64,000 bases of DNA. Source: Phlebotomus papatasi. Lineage: Eukaryota; Arthropoda; Insecta; Diptera; Psychodidae. Both the position numbers and the translations under genes were made by a program. The stretch covers positions 106,516,627 to 106,580,626 of the forward strand of contig NC_077223.1 of NCBI RefSeq assembly GCF_024763615.1, written 5' to 3'. Positions 53,201 through 59,420 of this stretch are shown piece by piece (the stretch's first letter is position 1; each line of letters begins with the position of its first letter). Below the pieces are notes generated by a model. That model saw only the letters and a program-made list of their open reading frames with translations, was not told where the DNA came from and made no database searches.

Positions 53201-55815
53201 ATGAAACCTAAAAAATGCATTGCAAAACAAAAGAGACCCAAGAATGGCATCGCGAAAACTGAGAAATACAATAATTGCATTGTGGAACTCGAAAATCCAT
53301 TTTTTTTAATCGCGAAACCTAATTTTTTCATCACGAAACCCAAAAATTATATCCAAAAACCCAAGAACTGCATCGCGAAACCTAAAACCGCATCGCGAAA
53401 CCTGAGAAACCCAGGAATTGTGTTGCGAAACTCGAGTAAAGCAAAAAATTGCATTGCAAAATCGAAGCAACTCAAAAATTGTATTGCGAAAACTGAGAAA
53501 CCCAAAAATATGCATCATGGAACCCAAGAGACCCAAATTTTTCATCGCGAACATCAAGAATTGCATGGTGAAACCTAGGAATTGCATCCAGAAGCCCAAG
53601 AATCGCATTGCGAAACCTGAGAAATCCAAAAATTGCATTGTGGAACCCGAAAATCCAATTTTTTTTAAATCGCGAAACCTATTTTTTTCATCGCGAAACC
53701 CAAAAATTATATACAAAAACCCAAGAACTGCATCGCGAAACCTGAGAAACCCAAGAATTGTAATGTGAAACCTGAGAAATCCAGGATTGTGTTGCGAAAC
53801 TCGAGAAATCCAAAAAAAAAATGCATCGCGAAAGCCAAGCAACTCAATAATTGCATTGCGAAAACTTGAGAAACCCGAAAATATGACTCACGGAACCCAA
53901 GAGACCCAAATTTTTCATCGCGAACCTCAGTAATTGCATAGTGAGACATAGGAATTGCATCCAGAAGCCCAAGAATCGCATTGCGAAACCTGAGAAACAC
54001 AAAAATTGTATTGTGAAATCTGCGGAAACCAAAAATTGCATAGCAAAACCCAAAATTTGTATCGCGAAACCGAAGAATTGTATCGCGATTCCTGAATAAC
54101 CCTAAAACTTGCATTGTGAAGATCGAAAACACAAAAATAGTATCGCGAAACCTAAGAATTGCATCGCAAAACTCGTGGAACCCAATAATTGCATCGAAAA
54201 ACTTCGACAAACCCACGAATCGTTACGCGAAACCCGAGATATCCAAAAATTGTTTCGTGAAACCGTATAAATCCAAAGGATAATTGTCAAATCCAGTCCC
54301 GGAATCACCACGAACGGAACCTATATCAATGGATAGACATTGGTATAGATAACATCTTTTGTTCTGGGACCAATGTTCTAAATGGAGGAAAAGTTCTAGA
54401 ACATAAAAATTATTTCTTAGAAGGAAGAATGTTCAAATGTATGGGCGTCATCTTTATCCAGAAATGAAAGTAGGCGTATTTAAGAATTAAAAAATTACCG
54501 AGACCCAGGACGATAAACGCTGGGGGTCCTTGTAAAAAAAACCTTTATTCTTAAGATAAATCGCTGTTTTGATAGTTAATTACGCAAGAACGGCTGAAGC
54601 GATCTTAATGAAATTCGGTATAGAATCAGTATATGACTTAAACTTTTTATCCATGCATATCACCCCCTCCCTCCACCCACGCTTCTGGTAGCCCCCATAT
54701 AAAATGAGACCATTTTACCTTATAACTACTTTCTGGAAAAAACGTATAAAGCTGAAATTCGACATGGGAACAAAGCTTAGGGAAGACTCTTTAACTATGC
54801 ATGCCACCACATCCCCCTCCCAAGCACCTGATAGTCCCAATATAATAATATAATTTTAAGGTTTTACTTACCAATTTTGATTTTTACTTACAAATTTTGA
54901 CGTTTTATTTACCAATTTTAAGGTTTTACTTACCAATTTTTAATTTTTACTTATCAATTTTAAATTTTACTTACCAATTTTGACTTTTTACTTACCAATT
55001 TTGACGTTTTACTTACCAATTTTGAGGTTTTACTTACCAATTTTGATTTTTACTTACAAATTTTGACGTTTTACTTACCAATTTTGATTTTTACTTACAA
55101 ATTTTTAATTTTTACTTATCAATTTTAAATTTTACTTACCAATTTTGACTTTTTACTTACCAATTTTGACGTTTTACTTACCAATTTTGACTTTTTACTT
55201 ACCAATTTTGATTTTTACTTACAAATTTTGATGTTTTGCTTACCAATTTTGACGTTTTACTTACCAATTTTGACGTTTTACTTACCAATTTTGATTTTTA
55301 CTTACCAATTTTGACGTTTTACTTACCAATTTTGACTTTTTACTTCCATTTTTGATGCGTTTACTTAACATTTTACCAAAATACTTAACATTCTGCTGCA
55401 GCCATCTTTTAATATTTTATCAGTAACTCACAAAATAAGAGCCATACTCTCGTTTGTGGCGATTCCGGGACCAGCGCATATATAGTTTTGACTATTCTCC
55501 TTTGCATTGCAAAACCCCAGAAACCCAAAAATTGTTTCGTTAAATCGAAAACCCGAAACCTTTGGCAGTAAAAATGGGAATGAGTTACCCCTTTGATAAA
55601 ATCTTCCGTATTTGAACGATCACGATTGAAAAAAAATCTCTTTATTTAGCAATTGTCCACCAGACACTTGTGCCAAATGCCTGATGGTATCATATAAAGC
55701 ATTGCACTTGCTGAAGGATGATACACAAAAGCTTCAACTACAGAAAGCTATTCATTTGAATCCGGCGTGCAGAGAGAATTGGAATTTGTTAAGTTCATTG
55801 GTAAACTCTGCGTAA
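29240..55815 (+). CDS. SKIC3: SKI complex scaffold subunit SKI3 (TTC37), TPR protein
   Basis: Nine coding exons: 29240-29326, 29399-29607, 29666-29867, 34394-35704, 44173-45502, 45580-45733, 52343-52517, 52599-52783 and 55650-55815. Phases agree throughout and give 1272 residues. The protein is almost wholly TPR-like helical repeats. Family phrases include AVKICKTILKEKADDP, YVPALKGIAEAHFSLG, AWCNLGLMYLNEGE, MDLFRHCTQLEYHVEAAMGY and AFEKALKIAKTP, which align with vertebrate TTC37. The SKI complex (SKI2 helicase, SKI3, SKI8) feeds mRNA into the cytoplasmic exosome. For exon 5 I chose the acceptor at 44172 because it restores frame as ILGQYTEA. Exon 9 runs through a weak GTAAAC into a stop at 55813-55815, which would end the protein about 290 residues shorter than the human one. 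An unseen last exon remains possible. Introns 3, 4, 6 and 8 are long and full of transposons; an odorant receptor gene sits in intron 6. Confidence 0.92.
29919..30943. mobile_element. TTAA-flanked TIR element in SKIC3 intron 3
   Basis: TTAACTCTTTCC at the left and ACGAAAGAGTTAA at the right; about 1.0 kb. The subterminal GGGACGAGAGTACCCA (30575) is inverse to GGGAACTCTCGTCCC (30055). The right 380 bp recurs at 48831-49213. No transposase recognised. Confidence 0.55.
31170..31530 (+). repeat. AACCGGTTC-rich dispersed repeat, copy 2
   Basis: The series TTCGCATCATTTACC, CACTCAAAAGATC, ATTAGTTAT, GAACCGGTTTATTACCG and CCTTTCCAACGAGC matches 57600-57925 directly and 24190-24460 inversely. Confidence 0.7.
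31946..32034. repeat. Short foldback, 20-bp arms
   Basis: TAAGCCGAGAGACGACTTAG and CTAAGTCGTCTCTCGGCTAA are inverted around about 50 bp. Confidence 0.75.
32059..32444 (-). mobile_element. MITE, TAGGGTAAGTGTGCC family, copy A
   Basis: Inverse orientation to copies B-D. The left end TAGGGTAAATGTACTAAA and the right end CGAAATTTGGTTCAGTTACCCTA are preserved. Interior phrases such as AAAGCTATGTCTAT and ACAACTATGCCGAAATTT are inverse to those of copies B-D. Confidence 0.65.
32617..33481 (+). mobile_element. MITE, TAGGGTAAGTGTGCC family, copy B (expanded)
   Basis: The left end TAGGGTAAGTGTGCCAAA and the right end AATTTGGCACACTTCTCCTA are preserved. At 865 bp it is twice the length of copies C and D, so it probably holds an insertion (about 33000-33420). 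Confidence 0.6.
33736..34162 (+). mobile_element. MITE, TAGGGTAAGTGTGCC family, copy C
   Basis: 427 bp. TIRs TAGGGTAAGTGTGCCAAATT and AATTTGACACACTTACCCTA; conserved interior GGCCACCTTCATTCTCATAG and GCCCTTCGGGAATTCTT. Confidence 0.8.
35705..36401 (+). other. SKIC3 intron 4, left part, with LINE tail relic
   Basis: 35780-35960 encodes RPRGRPRTKWLNQIRDF before a stop, a LINE reverse transcriptase tail comparable with 6543-6776. The remainder up to the 5' LTR has nothing recognisable. Confidence 0.45.
36402..36545 (+). repeat. 5' LTR
   Basis: 144 bp, starting TGTAGTATAAAAATT and ending AAATTATACTAAA. A TATAAAA box sits only five bases from its left edge, and AATAAA is at 36529. The R/U5 limits are not clear. 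The primer-binding site just after 36545 was not identified with confidence. Confidence 0.9.
36567..40817 (+). CDS. Gag-Pol polyprotein of the LTR retrotransposon
   Basis: The ATG at 36567 opens 1416 codons. In order: a gag region; two zinc knuckles near residue 350 (CFNCFQMGHLSANC and CFACGQLGHSVKDC); aspartic protease with LLDTGSPVSLV near 428; reverse transcriptase with FGLKNAPSVFQR and catalytic YMDDIMV near 758; RNase H with TDASSMGFGAMLL near 905; integrase with an HHCC finger from about 1092 (HEKVGHLGM...CVKC); and a DDE core with Asp near 1159, Asp near 1219 and Glu near 1254. All catalytic motifs are intact. An in-frame TAA at 40815-40817 ends it, but the same frame stays open for 43 more codons to 40949, with text that looks like the normal family tail. 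The stop may therefore be a recent nonsense change. No env gene. Confidence 0.92.
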   Translation: MTPTVEDIKKELTRMGVYFPDDADEAKIREIFAHAIGLPVEVRSCERSFRGFPEADGARGYSWNSTDGGEYAYGGKDADGVNVLAENVNLGLSTMKIAETRGAIPKDSNADGAASGEKSDPARNETNADIQCPPLLATVDIRRLLELSGSRARATDDLPPMNSMSLRFSDVEGALESFSGDDDYPVHKWIESFEDVCAAFGIRGPAEMVFARRMLKGTARMVLRAHNSTTWGQLKDALLSEFGRKLSIREVLQKMDKRMHLKDESLHRYVVAMEEIAAMAEGITEEDIISAVLKGLRDGTSNAAVLAGAKTLKELKDLIPRYERQPLKPMSDGREVKNSSSSRPISQRKCFNCFQMGHLSANCLKPKRTPGSCFACGQLGHSVKDCTTGAAVAAAVESDESEIPITVQVSVAIHCKEGLAVKTIVALLDTGSPVSLVRASVIPKDLLNTQHEIISRFRGFGGTPITFLDELNCTLILSGKEIEIKILVVPDSCMPMNLLLGRDALKKFGIHLHFTNKVKENQEMGLVENSEAFLYTITESGSNAVDVQGLRVDRNNDEIDICTSLSEEQSTELRYLIEKEYFEKFSSNGAHGSKCEMEIRLTNDTPFYSPPRRLSYAERGQVREIVNDLCSKGVIRPSNSPYASPIVLVQKKNGSTRMCIDYRALNHLTVRDNYPLPLIDDCLEQLRNKKIFSLLDLKSGFHQVKVSEQSIKYTAFVTPDGQYEYTMMPFGLKNAPSVFQRFISQILREFIEEGSIIVYMDDIMVASESFEEHKVLLKRVLNCLANNGLDIQVSKCKFGYSSLEYLGYVVSEKGIKPSDIHLRAIKNYPIPTSVRAVRAFLGLCAYLRRFVEGFSKIARPLFDLLKKDATFDFNQACQDAFIKLKSRLISSPVLAYYDPKRETELHTDASSMGFGAMLLQRQDDKKLHPVAYYSKCTTESEAKYSSFMLETLAVIYALRRFRVYLEGINFFIVTDCIAFEQTTKKAPMNRQVARWVIELQGYSYTIVHRRGELMQHVDALSRCYYAGEVDLDFQLRATQSRDPLILEIKKKLETKEDKLYVLRDGLVYRRDRRNHAYFYVPCEMEQALIQKIHEKVGHLGMNKTYDKLKTLYWFPSMNKKVETFIQNCVKCMLYSAPSKDNRQDLHSIPKKAVPFHTLHVDHVGPLPSLQSKRKHVLVVVDAFTKYTRLYPVASTSTKEVCCALAKYFDYYSRPVRIVSDRGSCFTSHEFKSFLDEKNVEHVKVAVASPQANGQVERVNRVLLPILAKLSEPAQHADWVKQISRAEFALNNTIHRSIGCTPSQLLFGVDQKGPDVDELAEYLEDKADPVERNLKDLRDRASQNIERVQAYNEKQFSRFHHSPRTYEVGDFILIKNVDTTPGINKKLMPKYKGPYVVERVLPHDRYVIRDIDECQVT
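41046..41189 (+). repeat. 3' LTR
   Basis: No difference from the 5' LTR is visible. AATAAA at 41173. No strong polypurine tract is obvious directly before it. Confidence 0.9.
41472..42535. repeat. Cluster of foldback elements, GGCACACCTTTTAGATC family
   Basis: Palindromic units of about 260 bp at 41472-41725 and 42258-42530, with partial copies between. Each arm reads GGCACACCTTTTAGATCAGG, AAATTTCATGAAGTC, ATCCCTTTCTTTCTC and TATGTCTATC...ACTCTTTCGCACTC; the other arm is its inverse, joined by CTTCTTCTTC. More copies are at 46225-47160 and 47297-47793. Confidence 0.7.
42536..43698. other. SKIC3 intron 4, right part
   Basis: No gene seen. TAGGGTAAATTAAACTAATTC at about 42674, followed by CTCCAAATGGAAA motifs, is shared with 62937-63010 and may mark another decayed TIR element; an inverse motif CTCCATTTGG lies near 43300. 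Confidence 0.35.
43699..44128 (+). mobile_element. MITE, TAGGGTAAGTGTGCC family, copy D
   Basis: 430 bp, closely similar to copy C throughout; it ends 45 bases before SKIC3 exon 5. Right end GGCACACTTACCCTG. Confidence 0.8.
45754..52311 (-). CDS. Insect odorant receptor (7tm_6), OR-A, nested in SKIC3 intron 6
   Basis: Five coding exons: 52311-51988, 51913-51691, 48589-48513, 48447-48052 and 45966-45754, with consistent phases, giving 410 residues (insect ORs are about 370-430). Recognisable features are an N-terminal FETVPFMAFSISIWKHMG, the mid-protein DLPYGIHVPGIEY, a run of membrane segments (LVFFVLLLCALLFVLNIV, CLYILLIMTQLFSLYW) and the canonical C-terminus IYPLTLQVFQSLLNVSYTYF plus a short tail. 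Insect ORs form ligand-gated cation channels with Orco in olfactory neuron dendrites. The gene fills SKIC3 intron 6: its stop is 20 bases from the end of exon 6, and its ATG is 31 bases from exon 7. Its intron 4 holds a cluster of foldback repeats, and its intron 2 holds several TIR elements. It is paralogous to OR-B at 55795-57127. The ligand is unknown. Confidence 0.93.
46069..46215 (+). mobile_element. MITE, CACTGAGA family, partial copy 3
   Basis: ATAACATTCCGGAAATGTTA, CCTGCAGTATTGATCC, ATCGGTGTTAATATTA and GGTGTATTAGAGGTTAAAG match 6082-6334. The left terminus is missing. Confidence 0.6.
46225..47160. repeat. Foldback repeats, GGCACACCTTTTAGATC family, several partial copies
   Basis: Arms in both orientations (AAGAAGAAGAGTGCGA, TAAAAGGTGTG and their inverses) fill much of OR-A intron 4. 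There is no coding sequence. Confidence 0.6.
47297..47793. repeat. Foldback element interrupted by a pogo-like MITE
   Basis: A full palindromic unit starting GGTTCCGGCACTCCTTTTAG and ending AAGGTGTGCCAGAGCC. It is split at 47518-47755 by a TA-flanked MITE; removing the MITE and one TA gives the usual arm text ATTTCGATTACATGAAATT. Confidence 0.75.
47518..47755. mobile_element. Pogo-like MITE inside a foldback element
   Basis: TA-CAGTAGACTCTCGCTCAATC and GATTGAGAGAGAGTCTACTG-TA; about 238 bp. Same family as 23272-23612. The flanking foldback copy proves the TA duplication. Confidence 0.8.
48831..49213 (+). mobile_element. Partial copy of the TTAA element at 29919-30943
   Basis: GACGTCTAGATTTTTGGGGAC through CCCAGAGTCC...AAAGAGTTAA is nearly identical to 30559-30943. 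The left two thirds are absent. OR-A intron 2. Confidence 0.7.
49487..49665 (+). repeat. Partial copy of the outer 1252-2532 element
   Basis: TAGGGGAAAGTGCCCATGC, GAAGCTTCGTAATGACTAAA, TATGTTTCACAAT and ATATTGCGGAGTCACG follow the order of the 1252 left end. Confidence 0.6.
49717..50171. repeat. Foldback with TGTCATATGAC motifs
   Basis: GAAGGGAATTCTG...GGAATGTCATATGAC at the left and GTCATATGACCTTG...AATTCCCCTTC at the right are inverted; a third GACAATGTCATATGAC lies inside (49960). Confidence 0.5.
50501..51572. mobile_element. TIR element, TAGGGTGGAATTACCACTT family
   Basis: The left end TAGGGTGGAATTACCACTTC is inverse to GAAGTAGTTACTCCACCCTA. Subterminal GGCGAAAAGTGG motifs repeat in both orientations. 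About 1.07 kb, non-coding, in OR-A intron 2; a long hairpin (50677-50801) sits inside it. Confidence 0.7.
50677..50801. repeat. Near-perfect hairpin, 52-bp arms
   Basis: 50677-50728 and 50750-50801 are inverse complements with two mismatches and a 21-base loop. Arm phrases include ATACGATAAAAAAGACACGG and TTACTGCTTTTCACTCC. A related single arm begins near 59688. Confidence 0.85.
52870..54295. repeat. Degenerate ~30-bp minisatellite with ~360-bp higher-order repeat
   Basis: Dozens of diverged units of the type GAAACCCAAAAATTGCATCG fill most of SKIC3 intron 8. A block at about 53300-53640 is repeated at about 53660-54010 with the same order of variants (AATTATAT(C/A)CAAAAACCC, GGAACCCAAGAGACCC, ATCCAGAAGCCCAAGAATCG). 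The long open frames on both strands here are repeat read-outs. A few more units occur at 55505-55560. Confidence 0.8.
54856..55362. repeat. ~20-bp tandem repeat TTTTACTTACCAATTTTGA
   Basis: About 23 units, 19-22 bases each, in SKIC3 intron 8. On the minus strand each unit reads AATTGGTAAGTAAAA, which is close to a consensus 5' splice site. Related arrays are at 60505-61035. Confidence 0.85.
55641..55646 (-). terminator. Candidate OR-B polyadenylation signal
   Basis: The nearest AATAAA on the minus strand beyond the OR-B stop (149 bases). It lies inside the pyrimidine tract of the SKIC3 exon 9 acceptor. Confidence 0.4.
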
Positions 55816-57127
55816 AATGGTGAAGTAGGAATATGATACATTGGCCAAGGATTGAAACATTTGCAATGTAACTGGATAGATGTTTCCGGCAACAATTTGA
55901 AGAGGACGTGAAGACCTTATCATGACGATGAGGAGAAGTTTCTTGCACTTTTCGTTCATGTTGTACCATGGCATGTCATAAAGTGCTTCTCTGACTTTAA
56001 GACTCTGAAATTATGAATTTAATTTATGTTAATAAATTTATGGAAGTGAGATAAATAAAATAATGTCGCTCTTACTTCAACTGTAACTTCATTGGCACCC
56101 CAATAGAGTGTGAAAAGCTGTGTCATTATCAAGACGATGTAGAGGCATGAAAGGCAGATTTGTGGGAGTAGCTCTACGATATTTAGAACAAAAAGAAGAG
56201 CACATAGGAGCATGGTGAAGAAAATGATTTCGATGAAGCTGACACTGACTACAAGGGAATTGATATCATCAATAAGAACAATTAGAACCTGATGATATTT
56301 AATTGCAATTTTGAGTTTCTTCTCTGTCATTTTTTCATCTTGATCTTTTTCAGGATCCATCAAAATGTTCAATTTGTACCGGAGGATTTGCATAAGGGTA
56401 TGGGCAAAGAGGAAAAAGGATATCACGAGATTTGAAAAAGGTATGTAGAGTGTAACACCCGGAGGAGTCGCCAATATCTCATACAAATACAACAATTTGT
56501 AAGTAAATCTATTTGATGTGTTTAAAAACGGAACATAAACTCCATAAGGAAGATCTGAAAGAGACTCACTATAATTAGATACCTTGTAAATTGAGAGAAA
56601 TTTACTTAGCTACCTTGCATTCCAGTAAAAACGGGGTAAATAAGAAAACAGGCACCAGTTGTGAGGGACAAACAAACATTCATAATTGAAAACCTGTGAG
56701 CTTTTTTACCAACTTCTTGCAATAAATTCACCATATACTCGTCCCCAGTAGTTTCAATGAAATTATACAGCCTCACTAGTTTATGTATACAATCTTCATA
56801 GTCTTTTTGCCTCTTAAGAACAATAACAACTCTCATCTTAAATTAGAAAAAAAAATAATAGTAATATAATAAACATAAACATCTAACAAATTCTTAATTG
56901 TTACTAACAATGCAATTGAAATACCAAACCGTAAAATATCCATTTAAAATTAACTTATCCAGTTTTTCTTCCGTGAAAAGGTATGCAAATTGAGAAATAT
57001 TGAGGGCGACATTAATTAACAAAAAGAAATATCGTTGATTTGAGTATTTGGTGGCAAAAAGAAATCCCATAAATTTCCAAACTTTAACACTAAATGCTAC
57101 AAATGGAACTTCTTCCGCCGTTTTCAT
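55795..57127 (-). CDS. Insect odorant receptor (7tm_6), OR-B
   Basis: Four coding exons: 57127-56909, 56836-56614, 56554-56076 and 56004-55795, giving 376 residues. It parallels OR-A exon by exon: EEVPFVAFSVKVWKFMG, DLPYGVYVPFL, FFTMLLCALLFVLNIVELLPQ, CLYIVLIMTQLFTLYWGANE, and the C-terminus NIYPVTLQMFQSLANVSYSY. OR-A exons 3 and 4 are a single exon here. The ATG at 57127 was chosen as the first in frame; the N-terminus is about 35 residues shorter than OR-A, so an upstream exon is possible. Its last seven codons and stop overlap the SKIC3 3' coding end on the other strand. It is a member of the olfactory receptor-channel family that pairs with Orco; ligand unknown. Confidence 0.92.
56031..56036 (+). 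terminator. Candidate SKIC3 polyadenylation signal
   Basis: The first AATAAA after the SKIC3 stop at 55815, located in OR-B intron 3, so the SKIC3 3' UTR would be antisense to the last OR-B exon. Confidence 0.4.
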
Positions 57128-57599
57128 TGTACCGCCTATATTCTGTTAACAAAACTAATACACAAAATCGAATTGCAATTTCTGAAAGAGCTTTATAAAC
57201 TACTTAGGGACATTATTGAAAAGTGTACAATTTTCTCTATAACTATAATTTACTTAATTACACGATTGCCTCTGAAACATTAAAATTTAAAGAAGTGAAA
57301 TGAGAATTGGCAGCTGTCTATAATTTTAAACTTCCCATATTTTGCGATTTGTGAAGATACTCTTTATAATCCAATTGTCCATGTTTTCAGGAATATTAAA
57401 GTGAACCGAATATTTATCAGATATCACATTCAATACTTTAATTATTTCAGTGAATAAAAGCCGGACTTGGCCCACAAAAATTTAGCTGAAAAACTCTAAA
57501 ATAGACTTAATAGAATAAATATGGTTCCTTATTAAAAATTATTTCTTTTCAATTAAATTTAATGAGAACTCATGGTATAATTGAAAGTAAAAAGGGGTG
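57128..57599. other. Upstream flank of OR-B, no gene seen
   Basis: AT-rich; it would contain the OR-B promoter. No confident TATA box or motif. Confidence 0.4.
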
Positions 57600-57925
57600 G
57601 CAAAGCATCCCAGCTTTACGGAATGCTCGAACTCGTAACTTAGACGCCATACCTCAAAAGTCTCAAAAGTACTTTCGCATCATTTATCAGATTGAATCAC
57701 TCAAAAGATCGTCCAAAATAGCTTAAGAGTAATATAATTGAATTAAAAATTAGTTATCGGTTGTGAACCGGTTCATTACCGATTCAAAACCGATTGGAAC
57801 TGGCTCAGTTTTGTCGGAAACTCCAATATCTTTCCAACGAGCTCAAACATTATACAATTCGGATGAGAAATACGCTCTTTAGAGCTTTTTTAGCCTTTGA
57901 CCTTGAAAAACTCGTTATAGGAATG
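57600..57925 (+). repeat. AACCGGTTC-rich dispersed repeat, copy 3
   Basis: TTCGCATCATTTATC, CACTCAAAAGATC, AATTAGTTATCGG, GAACCGGTTCATTACCG and CTTTCCAACGAGCTC, in the same order as 31170-31530. Confidence 0.7.
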
Positions 57926-58143
57926 ATTTAATTGGATTTTCGTATGAGGACGAAATGTCCGCCTGGACAACCTTTAAAACATATCCAAAAATGAAAAGAA
58001 ATCGCACGACGCGTGGTATTGTATGTATGTGTTGCAGATTCAAATTCAAATTGATAGAATTGTAAGGGGCAGCCATTTTGTAGTTTTAGTACTGCCATGT
58101 AGGTGAAATCGTAGAGATGCCAGTTTTTGGTGGGAATTCGATC

Positions 58144-58324
58144 ATGACGGACGAAAAATTTAGAAGTGATAATTTGCTGGAAATTTATAAGCTTTGTAAG
58201 TAAAAAACCAAGAGAAAATTAGACTATACGTTTCACAGAAGATTTATTTATAGGATTTATGACAGAGTTTCTGAAGGACGCCTACGAGGAAGATTTTGAA
58301 CTAAAAGTTAGAAAATACCTATAA
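58144..58324 (+). other. Possible small gene or decayed exon pair
   Basis: The ATG at 58144 opens MTDEKFRSDNLLEIYKL and reaches a strong donor GTAAGT at 58196. Downstream, 58260-58310 reads FMTEFLKDAYEEDFELK. The obvious acceptors put a stop at the junction, and only a non-canonical-looking choice joins them in frame. Unrecognised; it could be chance. Confidence 0.2.
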
Positions 58325-59189
58325 GTAGGAAACTAAAGGAAGATAGAATTAGAGGACTTAAAATGATTCTTTTTATAGGATAAACAAGGAAAGAAAGCCA
58401 GAATTGGGGAAGATTCTAAGAGGGCAAGATTTAAAGGCTCAGGTAAAATTTAAGGTTAGGTTTAGAAGCTCTCATGGCTGACCCTCATTTTTGTTTCAGC
58501 TCTTAAATCAGTGTCGATCGCCAATTCTAATAGTTTGATACGGTTATACTTGAAGAGAATAAAGAAATAATTTCCGATGGAAGAATTTGCCAAGAACAGT
58601 ATGTTACCTGTATGTAAATGAATGAACGTTGTGAGAATGATTGTAATGCCTGCGTCACTTTGGATTGCTCTGAACTGTACCTGAATGTAAAGGAAGAATG
58701 CTGCGTGAATGTTCTGTCTCGGGCGTGAATTAGTGTGAATGATTTTGTTGTACCTGTAAGGTAATTGAGAGACAATTAAATGAGGCTCGAAGTGCCAATT
58801 CAACTCTTCCAGATGACGCCGACTTCTTGAACCAAAAAGACTATTTTAATTGCTGACTTCAACTTTTAATTTTTCTTCTAAATTGTTCACTGGATATTAT
58901 ACTAAATAAATTCACAATATTTGACAATAAAAAAGTTAGGATGGCTTGGATAATTATTGAAATCTAAAATAGAATTGAAAATTCTCGCGGTCGCGTGGTG
59001 ATGGCTTGAAGATGATGTCGTAGAGAGAGAGATGGGGAAGACGATGGGAAATTGTTACGTCCGTGATGTGTGGAGTAGAAGGGGAAATATCCCAAAGATG
59101 TTTCTTTCACTTTCCGTATCGCGGCTCTGTTGTCGCATGAGCGATAACAACGCGCATTCGAGCAATCTAACAAGTACAAATATAACCTA
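58325..59189. other. No gene seen
   Basis: Contains an acceptor/donor-flanked stretch, DKQGKKARIGEDSKRARF, at 58380-58442, not linked to any clear gene. The minus frames at 58462-58803 show no motif. Confidence 0.3.
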
Positions 59190-59420
59190 ATCTAGATCCG
59201 GAGCGGGACAATGTAAGGTTGTAAGGACACGAAGCCCTCGATAACAGTCGCGAGAAATGATCGCCTTAGTCACTATTTATTCCCCTAGAACCCTTGGCGT
59301 GCCTCCTAACGATCTATTCCTACTAACAAAGAAAATTTTCAGAAAGTTTTTAAACAGTAAGCCTGAAGGAACAAGGGTGAGAGGACGCCCGAGACAACGA
59401 TAGAAGGATAGTTGATAGTG
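59190..59420 (+). pseudogene. LINE tail relic
   Basis: Plus-strand text NSREMIALVTIYS, followed after a break by PEGTRVRGRPRQR and a stop, resembles the Arg-rich C-terminal tail of non-LTR reverse transcriptases. CCTCCTAACGATCTA at 59298 is shared with 8646. Heavily decayed. Confidence 0.35.

Noticed and set aside
52870..54295. CRISPR-like array with ~30-bp repeats
   Set aside because: The units are degenerate and contiguous, with no unique spacers, in an intron of a eukaryotic gene.
52943..54311. Long open frames on both strands (Phe/Gly- or Lys/Asn-rich)
   Set aside because: They are read-outs of the degenerate 30-bp repeat, open in several frames at once, with no family similarity.
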